Translations under genes and position numbers: made by a program
Notes under the pieces: generated by a model
The model's input: only the letters and a program-made list of their open reading frames with translations
Database searches by the model: none
Told to the model about the DNA's origin: nothing
In this document: positions 57,976 through 64,000 of the stretch, piece by piece
Layout of the letters: every line of letters starts with the position of its first letter
How positions within the stretch are numbered: position 1 is the stretch's first letter
Source of the DNA: Arthrobacter sp. DNA4
GTDB taxonomy: Bacteria; Actinomycetota; Actinomycetes; Actinomycetales; Micrococcaceae
Reading direction: 5' to 3'
NCBI RefSeq assembly: GCF_024362385.1
Contig: NZ_CP101466.1
Span: 1,736,001-1,800,000, forward strand
Length of the DNA stretch: 64,000 nucleotides

Positions 57976-58640
57976 AGTAGAGCTCCTTCAGGGCTCGAAA
58001 CCAATGCTTCTTCGTGCTTGCGGAATTCCTCCACGAACCGCTCCGCGATGTCCGCGGGATGGATCTCCCTGCCCGTTTCAAGGGACATGGTGGTGACTCC
58101 GGCGTCGGTGATGCCGCAGGCAATGATCTGGCCGTAGGGCGCCAGGTCGTTGCTGCAGTTGATGGCGACGCCGTGCATGGTGACGCCGTTCAGGACGCGG
58201 ATGCCGATAGCCGCGATCTTGCGGTCGGGGCCTTTGGAATCGGCCTTGATCCATACGCCGGCGCGGCCTTTGATGCGTTCAGCCTTGATGCCGTAGTCCG
58301 CCATGACGGTGATCATGATTTCTTCCAGCCGCTCCACATAGTCCCTGATCCCGGAGCGGTTCTTCAGCTTCAGGATGGGGTAGGCCACCAGCTGGCCGGG
58401 GCCGTGCCAGGTCAGTTTGCCGCCGCGGTCCACTGCGACGACCGGCGTACCGTCAAAGGGCCGCTCGTGGTCCTCGGTAAGCTTGCCTGCCGTATAAACA
58501 GCGGCGTGCTCCAAAAGAAGGACTGTGCTGGGCGCACTTCCGGCGACAACTTTGTCATGGAGTTCGCGCTGGGCATCCCAGCCTTCCATGTAATCAACGA
58601 AGTCGGGGGCAAGACCCAGCTGTGAAAACTCAAGAGTCAT
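57972..58640 (-). CDS. lipB: lipoyl(octanoyl) transferase
   Basis: LipB transfers octanoate from acyl-carrier protein to lipoyl domains, before LipA. The 222-aa protein shows [49 protein letters not shown], and the catalytic Cys in [12 protein letters not shown]. It is co-transcribed with lipA (ATGA overlap). ATG 58640 is 7 nt after a TAAGCT box, so it may be leaderless. Confidence 0.93.
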   Translation of the reverse strand: MTLEFSQLGLAPDFVDYMEGWDAQRELHDKVVAGSAPSTVLLLEHAAVYTAGKLTEDHERPFDGTPVVAVDRGGKLTWHGPGQLVAYPILKLKNRSGIRDYVERLEEIMITVMADYGIKAERIKGRAGVWIKADSKGPDRKIAAIGIRVLNGVTMHGVAINCSNDLAPYGQIIACGITDAGVTTMSLETGREIHPADIAERFVEEFRKHEEALVSSPEGALL

Positions 58641-58647
58641 GGCATCC

Positions 58648-58653
58648 AGCTTA
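58648..58653 (-). promoter_or_regulatory. -10 element for lipB
   Basis: TAAGCT on the minus strand ends 7 nt before the lipB ATG. Confidence 0.4.
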
Positions 58654-58729
58654 GACCCCGCAGCCGCACCGGCCCGGTTTAGTGTCCAAGCTCACCGGCC
58701 CTGCTCTTTGTGACTGCAACTTCGAGGGC

Positions 58730-58738
58730 TGTGGATAA
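58730..58738 (-). promoter_or_regulatory. perfect consensus DnaA box
   Basis: TGTGGATAA is the complement of TTATCCACA. It lies in the gap between lipB and the kinase gene, 27 bp before the -10. One isolated box may be chance. Confidence 0.35.
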
Positions 58739-58764
58739 CTTCTGCACGCCGGACGGAACTCGGC

Positions 58765-58770
58765 TAGACA
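58765..58770 (+). promoter_or_regulatory. -10 element for leaderless kinase gene
   Basis: TAGACA ends 6 nt before ATG 58777. The last base departs from TANNNT, so support is moderate. Confidence 0.35.
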
Positions 58771-58776
58771 TGGACC

Positions 58777-60525
58777 ATGGACGATGCACAGGCACCCGAC
58801 GTACCCGGGTACGAGGTCGGCAGGCTGCTGGGCCGCGGCGGCAGCGCGGACGTGTGGCTGGCCAGGGAGCAACGGACGGGACAGGAATATGCCCTGAAGA
58901 GCTTCCGCCCCGCCGGGAGCGGGACGCGCAGCAGCCCGGGCATCACCGAGGAGGAGGTGCAGCGGGAGATCCGCATCCTGTCAGTCCTGGACCACCAGCA
59001 CCTGATCCGGGTCCACGACGCGGTACAGGGGACGGAACCGGGCAGTGGTACGACACTGACCATGGATTATGCTGCCGGCGGTTCCCTGGCCCAGTTGGTG
59101 TCCGCCCGCGGCAGGCTCAGCGTGGGGGAGACGGTCACGGTATTGACGCCGATCGCCCAGGCCCTGGCGTACCTGCACGGCAAAGGCTTCACGCATTCCG
59201 ACGTCTCGCCCGGAAACGTCCTCTTCACCGGGCAGGGAAAACCGATGCTGTCCGATCTCGGCGTCGCCCGGATGATCGGGGACCCGGGCTGCGCCGGGAC
59301 CGCGGGAACGGGCGGATTCCTTGATCCCGCCCCGGTGGACGCAGTCCGTGCCGGCCTGCAGCCCGAACGCGATGTGTACTCGGTGGCTGCCCTGGGGTGG
59401 TTTTGCCTGACCGGTGAAGCGCCGGGACGCACGGCCGACCGTCCACCGTTGTCCCTGCTGGTTCCCGGGGTTCCCAAAGACCTCGCTGCCGCGCTGGAAG
59501 CAGGACTGAACGATGAGCGGCGGCTGCGCCCTGACGCGCTGGCGCTGGCCACGGCCGTATACCGCAGCGCCGAACCGCAACCCGTGGATCTTTCCGACGC
59601 AGTCCACCCCACCGTCCTGCCCGAGCTGTTGACGCGGCGCCCGGTTCCCGCGGAGTCAAAGCGCAGCGCACTCCGAACGAAAGTCCAGGGCCTGCGCCGC
59701 CGGGCGGCGACTTCCCGCTGGTCCGCACGGCAGCCACAGGCACGGCGGTCACGGGAACAACCGACACCGGCACGGCAGCCGCAGGTACAACCGTCACCAG
59801 CATCAAACGGAACGCCGTCACCGGCACGGGACAGAACCGGGCCTGGGGTGAAAGCCGCGGTGGAATCCCGTGGAAAACACGCGGACGGGCCCGTTGGTGG
59901 GCAGGCGCGGCGGGTGCTGCTGCGCTCCGTCCTGCCGCTGATTGCCGCGGTGGCGGCAGTGGCGTGGTGGCTGTCGACGTCCGCAGGGGACGGCATGTGG
60001 CTTAGAGGTGCCGCACAGGGGCTGCCACCAACATCGGCGCCGTCAGCAGGTGCAGGTGCAGGTGTCGGCGCGGATGCCGATTCAGACGGCGGTAAAGGGC
60101 TTCCTCTGCCCGTGGACACCGCACGCCGGCGGGCCGGAGCAGCTGATCCGGTGGAAGCTGTCCAGGGGCTGGCGGCACTTCGCGACTACGCCTTCAGCAG
60201 CGGGGGCGTGGAACTGCTGGCGGACGTGAACGCCCCCGGGTCAGCCGCCGCCGCGGCTGACCAGCGCGTCGCCGGCCGGGTTGCCGGGTCCGGCCAGCGC
60301 CTCACCGGGTTCACCACCACGCTTTCAGAGATAGCCGCCGAAGATGGGGGCACCGAAGCCCGTGCCGTGGTGCGGGCCGTGTCCGCTACCTCCGGGTACC
60401 GGCTGGTGGACGCCGGGGACACAGTAGTCGCCACGGGGGCACCAACCCGGCCGCAGCTGCTTCGGCTGGTGCTGGTCTCCGTGGAGGGCCGGTGGCTGGT
60501 GGCCGACATCCTTCCGGGCCCATGA
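58777..60525 (+). CDS. atypical membrane Ser/Thr kinase (possible pseudokinase)
   Basis: This 582-aa protein has an N-terminal kinase-like domain (about 1-260): LGRGGSADVW glycine loop, ATP lysine in YALKSF, and alpha-C Glu. The catalytic loop reads HSDVSPGN where canonical kinases have HRDxKxxN, so Arg and Lys are lost while Asp and Asn remain, and the DFG is DLG. Activity may be weak or absent, although related HGDVSPGN-type kinases occur in actinobacteria. A long Arg/Gln/Pro-rich linker (about 280-375) precedes one membrane helix (about 378-398). An extracytoplasmic domain of about 180 residues follows that I do not recognise. It converges on the epimerase gene. Confidence 0.82.
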   Translation: MDDAQAPDVPGYEVGRLLGRGGSADVWLAREQRTGQEYALKSFRPAGSGTRSSPGITEEEVQREIRILSVLDHQHLIRVHDAVQGTEPGSGTTLTMDYAAGGSLAQLVSARGRLSVGETVTVLTPIAQALAYLHGKGFTHSDVSPGNVLFTGQGKPMLSDLGVARMIGDPGCAGTAGTGGFLDPAPVDAVRAGLQPERDVYSVAALGWFCLTGEAPGRTADRPPLSLLVPGVPKDLAAALEAGLNDERRLRPDALALATAVYRSAEPQPVDLSDAVHPTVLPELLTRRPVPAESKRSALRTKVQGLRRRAATSRWSARQPQARRSREQPTPARQPQVQPSPASNGTPSPARDRTGPGVKAAVESRGKHADGPVGGQARRVLLRSVLPLIAAVAAVAWWLSTSAGDGMWLRGAAQGLPPTSAPSAGAGAGVGADADSDGGKGLPLPVDTARRRAGAADPVEAVQGLAALRDYAFSSGGVELLADVNAPGSAAAAADQRVAGRVAGSGQRLTGFTTTLSEIAAEDGGTEARAVVRAVSATSGYRLVDAGDTVVATGAPTRPQLLRLVLVSVEGRWLVADILPGP

Positions 60526-60557
60526 ACCGGCATACCGGGCCGGTGTCCCGGGCAGGG

Positions 60558-61460
60558 CTAGACGGCGCCGGTCTTTCCAGTCACCCAGCGGGCAGCATCT
60601 GCCAGGTGCCCGTGCTGCCACGTGAACCCTGCGGCGGTAAGGACCGCCGGCTCCATCCGCTGGCTGGACAGCAGCAGCTCGTCGGCCAGGCCTGGCATGA
60701 CGGTGCGCAGCACGGGGGCAGGTACCCGCAGGAGGGCGGGGCGGTGCAGGGCGTGGGCCAGTGCCGCCACGATGGTATTGACATCCGCTTGCCCCGGGGC
60801 GGCCAGGTTGACCGGGCCGGAGACCGGGGAGCCCAGGAGGAACAGGAAAGCGGCCGAGACATCGGGCAGTGTCACCCACGGCCAGAACTGCCGGCCGTTT
60901 CCGAAGGGGCCGCCCAGTCCCAGGCGCAGGAGCGGGAGCAGCTTGCCCAACGCGCCGCCTGAGCGGCTGAACACCACCCCGGTCCGTGGTATCACCACAC
61001 GTACGCCTGCCGGCGCCGCAAGGGCGGCCTGCTCCCACTCCATGCATATCTGTGCCAAGGTGCCGGAGCCGGTCGGTGCGTCCTCCCGAAGTACTGTGTT
61101 GCCCGCATCGCCGTAGTAGTTCGAGCCTGACTGGCTGATGAAGGTGGCCGGTGGCGTATCGGCCCGTGCCATGGCCTGCACCAGGGTCCTGGTTGGTCCC
61201 AGACGGGAACTGAAAAGTTCCTCCACCCGCCTGCGCGTCCATGGCCTGTCTCCGATTCCGGCGCCGGAAAGGTTGACGACGGCGTCAGCGCCCGCGAGTG
61301 CGCCGGGATCCAGGACGCCGGCCGCAGGGTCCCAGCGGACTTCGGTGGCGCTGGCAGGGGGCCGGCGGACCAGCGTCACCACCGAATGGCCGGCATTGCG
61401 GAATGCCGCGGACATGGAAGTGCCGATGAGCCCCGAGGCGCCGGTCATGACGATGTGCAT
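60558..61460 (-). CDS. TIGR01777-family NAD(P)-binding epimerase
   Basis: This 300-aa extended short-chain dehydrogenase has the Rossmann loop VMTGASGLIG (about residues 4-13), VNLSGAGIGDRPW, SGSNYYGD and PRTGVVFSRSGGAL. The C-terminal DUF1731 region (VPAPVLRTVMPGLADELLLSSQRM) is typical of this family. Its substrate is unknown; a homologue (Rv2216) follows lipB in mycobacteria. ATG 61460 was chosen because the Rossmann motif follows directly; longer readings upstream have no homology. Confidence 0.88.
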   Translation of the reverse strand: MHIVMTGASGLIGTSMSAAFRNAGHSVVTLVRRPPASATEVRWDPAAGVLDPGALAGADAVVNLSGAGIGDRPWTRRRVEELFSSRLGPTRTLVQAMARADTPPATFISQSGSNYYGDAGNTVLREDAPTGSGTLAQICMEWEQAALAAPAGVRVVIPRTGVVFSRSGGALGKLLPLLRLGLGGPFGNGRQFWPWVTLPDVSAAFLFLLGSPVSGPVNLAAPGQADVNTIVAALAHALHRPALLRVPAPVLRTVMPGLADELLLSSQRMEPAVLTAAGFTWQHGHLADAARWVTGKTGAV

Positions 61461-61520
61461 GGTCCATCTCACCACGGCGGCGCAGGTTGTGTATCTCCCG
61501 CGGGGCGCCTGGGGGTTGAC

Positions 61521-61526
61521 TATGAT
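61521..61526 (+). promoter_or_regulatory. -10 element for leaderless Tricorn gene
   Basis: TATGAT ends exactly 6 nt before ATG 61533, with TTGAC just upstream. Confidence 0.6.
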
Positions 61527-61532
61527 CGAACG

Positions 61533-64000
61533 ATGACCTCTTCGAGCTACTTCCGTTTCCCGCATTTGCACGGCGATCTGGTCACTTTCGTGGCCGAGGA
61601 TGACGTGTGGATTGCGCCCCTGGACGGCGGCCGTGCCTGGCGTGTTTCCTCGCTCCAGCTTCCTGCCCGCAACCCGCGTTTCACCGCGGACGGCAAGCGC
61701 CTGGTGTGGACCGTAGTCCAGGGAACGGCGCCGGAGGTTGTGTCCGCGCAGGTGGACGGGGGCGGGTACCGGCAGCTCACCTACTTTGGCCACAGCACCA
61801 CCAAGGTCAAGGGATTCACCACCGGTGGTTCCGTGGTGGTTACCAGTGCCTTCCGCCAGGCTGAGAGCCGGCACACCCACGCCTACAGCGTTCCGCTTGA
61901 GGGCGGCTGGGCCCAGGAGCTCCCGTACGGGCCGGTGGAGTCCGTTGCCTTCGGGCCCGAGGTAGGCGACGAACGTCCTGTGGTGCTGGCCAGCGTGCTC
62001 TCCCGTGAGCCGGCATGGTGGAAGCGCTACCGCGGCGGAACTGCCGGAAAGCTGTGGATCGACCGCGACGGCAACGGCGAGTTCGAACGCCTGCTGCCGG
62101 ACCTCGACGGCAACCTCACTGATCCGCTCTGGGTGGAGGGCCGGATCGCCTTCCTGTCCGACCACGAAGGCTACGGCAACCTGTATTCGGTGCTTCCCAG
62201 CGGCAAGGACCTGCGCCGGCAAACCGACCACCAGGACTTCTACGTCCGGCATGCAGCCACGGACGGCAAGCGGGTCATCTTTGAATCCGCAGGCGAACTC
62301 TGGGTCCTCCACGACCTTGCTTCAGACGCGGTCAAGCTCGACATCACCCTCGGCTCCGCCTCACAGACCCGCCGCCCCGCATTGCTCGACGCCGTCAAGC
62401 ACCTGGGCGCGGTGGCACCGGATATGGCAGGCGCCGCCAGTGCCGTGGAGTCCCATGGCACCATCCACTGGCTGCGCCACAAAGACGGTCCGTCCCGCAT
62501 CATCGAGGCCACCCCGGGCGTCCGCGGCCGGCTGCCCAGGCCGCTCGGGGACGGCCGCATTGCCTACATCGCCGACCACGACGGCGTGGAAGCTCTGCAC
62601 ATCAAGGACATTGCCGCACCCCTCCCGCACACCGCTGGGAAGGTGGACGGGCAGGCCAACACCCGGACTGCTGCGGCCAACGCTTCCGCGGAGGCGGCAG
62701 CAACTGGCGGGGAGGACGCGGAAGCGGTCAGCCTTCCCCAACCCGTTCCGGCGTCCGGCGCCAAGGCGCCGGCAGCCGCCACGGTCCACGTTCCCTCTGA
62801 CGATGAGCAGCAGGCGGACGTGGCGCCACAGGCCGCAGCGCCCGTGGCTGACGCCCAGGCAACCACGGCGGAGCCAGCCATCACCGTCCCGACACCGTCC
62901 CGGGCCAGTTCGCTGGAGGCAAGCCCCAACGGCCACTGGGTTGCCCTCGGGACCTCCTTCGGTGACGTGTTCGTCGTGGACACCCGCAGCGGTGACCTCT
63001 CACAGGTAGCCAGCATCGGCGAAGGCAGCATTTCCGAACTGGCCTGGTCCGCGGACTCCCGCTGGCTGGCATGGTCGGAGCCTGTCACTTCCTTCGGTTC
63101 GCGCAGCCGGCTGCGCCTGGCCACCGTGGACCGGCTCGACGCCGAACCGGTGGACGTCACCGACGGCCGCTTCCGCGACGCCTCCCCGGCCTTCACGCCG
63201 GACGGGAAATTCCTTGCCTTCCTGTCCAACCGCAGCTTCGACCCCGTGTATGACGGGCACTCGTTCGACCTCTCCTTCCCCAGCCCGATCAAGCCGTACC
63301 TGGTGGCACTGACGGCTGAGACGCCGTCGCCCTTTGGCCCTTCGGTTGACCCCGCGGGCGGGGAACCGGACGCCGGCGCGGACGCAAAACCCACGGACGC
63401 AGACGAGGCCGGGGACAGTGCCGTGCCTGCCGTTACGGTGGATGCGGAGGGCCTGGCCCACCGCGTGATCGGCGTTCCCGTGCCGCAGGGCAACTACAGC
63501 TCGCTGAAAGCCGTTGACGGTGCACTCCTCTGGCTCGACTCCGTCCTGACAGGCGTCACCGGCGACGGGAAGGCCAGCCAGGAGGACAAGGACGCCCGTC
63601 CCAGCCTGGTCCGGTACGACATCGCGCGGCGCAAGCAGGCAACCCTCGTGGACGCCGTGGACAGTTACCGCCTCTCCGGCGACCGCAGCAAAGTGGTGCT
63701 CGTTGCCGACAAGCAGGTGACCGTGGTTCCGTCGGACGCCAAGGCAGATGAGGAATCCGGCAAGGTGGTCAAAGTGGACCTGGGCCGGATCCGTGTCCTG
63801 ATGGATCCGCTGAGCGTCTGGGGACAGGCGTTCGACGAGGCCTGGCGCCTGCAGCGCGACTTCTTCTGGACCGAGGACATGGCTTACCAGGACTGGGAGT
63901 CCATCCACACCCGCTACCGCCCCCTGGTGGAACGGCTGGGGTCCCACGACGACCTGGTGGACCTGCTGTGGGAACTGCACGGCGAACTGGGAACCTCCCA
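61533..64000 (+). CDS. Tricorn protease-like protein, truncated by window end
   Basis: Tricorn-type peptidases degrade short peptides released by the proteasome or other proteases. The 822 residues visible start MTSSSYFRFPHLHGDLVTFVAEDDVW and comprise the N-terminal beta-propellers. Repeats such as ARNPRFTADGKRLVWT, GRIAFLSDHEGYGNLYSV and ASPAFTPDGKFLAFLSNRSFDPVYD are typical of Tricorn. The C1 helical domain begins near LSVWGQAFDEAWRLQRDFFW. PDZ and S41-type serine catalytic domains would lie beyond base 64000. Two low-complexity Ala/Pro-rich inserts (about 62660-62890 and 63345-63430) break the propeller domain. The ATG follows a leaderless -10. Confidence 0.88.
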   Translation, partial: MTSSSYFRFPHLHGDLVTFVAEDDVWIAPLDGGRAWRVSSLQLPARNPRFTADGKRLVWTVVQGTAPEVVSAQVDGGGYRQLTYFGHSTTKVKGFTTGGSVVVTSAFRQAESRHTHAYSVPLEGGWAQELPYGPVESVAFGPEVGDERPVVLASVLSREPAWWKRYRGGTAGKLWIDRDGNGEFERLLPDLDGNLTDPLWVEGRIAFLSDHEGYGNLYSVLPSGKDLRRQTDHQDFYVRHAATDGKRVIFESAGELWVLHDLASDAVKLDITLGSASQTRRPALLDAVKHLGAVAPDMAGAASAVESHGTIHWLRHKDGPSRIIEATPGVRGRLPRPLGDGRIAYIADHDGVEALHIKDIAAPLPHTAGKVDGQANTRTAAANASAEAAATGGEDAEAVSLPQPVPASGAKAPAAATVHVPSDDEQQADVAPQAAAPVADAQATTAEPAITVPTPSRASSLEASPNGHWVALGTSFGDVFVVDTRSGDLSQVASIGEGSISELAWSADSRWLAWSEPVTSFGSRSRLRLATVDRLDAEPVDVTDGRFRDASPAFTPDGKFLAFLSNRSFDPVYDGHSFDLSFPSPIKPYLVALTAETPSPFGPSVDPAGGEPDAGADAKPTDADEAGDSAVPAVTVDAEGLAHRVIGVPVPQGNYSSLKAVDGALLWLDSVLTGVTGDGKASQEDKDARPSLVRYDIARRKQATLVDAVDSYRLSGDRSKVVLVADKQVTVVPSDAKADEESGKVVKVDLGRIRVLMDPLSVWGQAFDEAWRLQRDFFWTEDMAYQDWESIHTRYRPLVERLGSHDDLVDLLWELHGELGTS

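Noticed and set aside
60558..62312. 584-aa minus-strand protein extending upstream of the epimerase
   Set aside because: The extra part is antisense to the Tricorn gene and lacks homology. The Rossmann motif begins right after ATG 61460.

Overview
The window is a GC-rich chromosomal segment from a high-GC Gram-positive bacterium, most likely Arthrobacter or Pseudarthrobacter (Micrococcales). The evidence is GTG/TTG starts, the actinobacterial form of the division and cell-wall (dcw) cluster without ftsA, sepF-yggT-divIVA after ftsZ, a class II DAHP synthase, a PASTA kinase, a polyphosphate glucokinase, and a MurE whose specificity loop (DDPH instead of DNPR) fits L-lysine peptidoglycan. No rRNA, tRNA, insertion sequence, prophage or CRISPR array was found. 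This is core, not accessory, chromosome.

Layout. 1-9.9 kb: lipid and early-pathway genes (fadD-type acyl-CoA ligase, a broken ROK glucokinase, two tandem alpha/beta hydrolases, plsC-type acyltransferase, class II aroG, PASTA Ser/Thr kinase). 10-15.6 kb: LysM lytic transglycosylase, an Rv2175c-type DNA-binding protein, polyprenyl diphosphate synthase, a lipoprotein, dinB, a DUF3040 protein. 15.7-35.5 kb: the dcw cluster (mraZ, rsmH, ftsL, ftsI, murE, murF, mraY, murD, ftsW, murG, murC, ftsQ, ftsZ, pgeF, yggS, sepF, yggT, divIVA), nearly all co-oriented and overlapping or close. 35.6-46 kb: lspA, an rluD-type gene, dnaE, a flavin reductase, hisD, nrdR, ppgK, map. 46-54 kb: panB and the nitrogen block glnA2-glnE-GNAT and glnA1. 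54-64 kb: RDD and DMT membrane proteins, DUF3817, DUF4191, lipA, lipB, an atypical Ser/Thr kinase, a TIGR01777 epimerase, and a Tricorn-like protease cut by the window end.

The genes work mainly in envelope biogenesis: phospholipid acylation, isoprenoid carrier supply, lipid I/II synthesis, septal transpeptidation and its Ser/Thr-kinase control. Glutamine synthesis and its adenylylation control, lipoate, pantothenate, histidine, DNA replication and mutagenic repair surround this core. The gene order matches blocks I recall from Mycobacterium tuberculosis (fadD15-aroG-pknL-Rv2175c-idsA2-dcw-wag31, and panB-glnA2-glnE-glnA1-Rv2219-lipA-lipB-Rv2216).

The main caveat is that many conserved genes, several normally essential, are broken by small frameshifts (ROK kinase, PASTA kinase, idsA, ftsL/ftsI, murC, lspA, glnA1, lipA, and a compensated pair in the DMT transporter). 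Several can be repaired by adding a base to a short G or C run, so base-calling error is likelier than biology. I found no convincing new multi-gene system. The most interesting leftovers are regulatory: a second, inverted copy of the MraZ operator, tandem CCACACTGTGG palindromes before the RDD gene, and a recurring leaderless promoter layout with a TANNNT box exactly 6 nt before the start codon.
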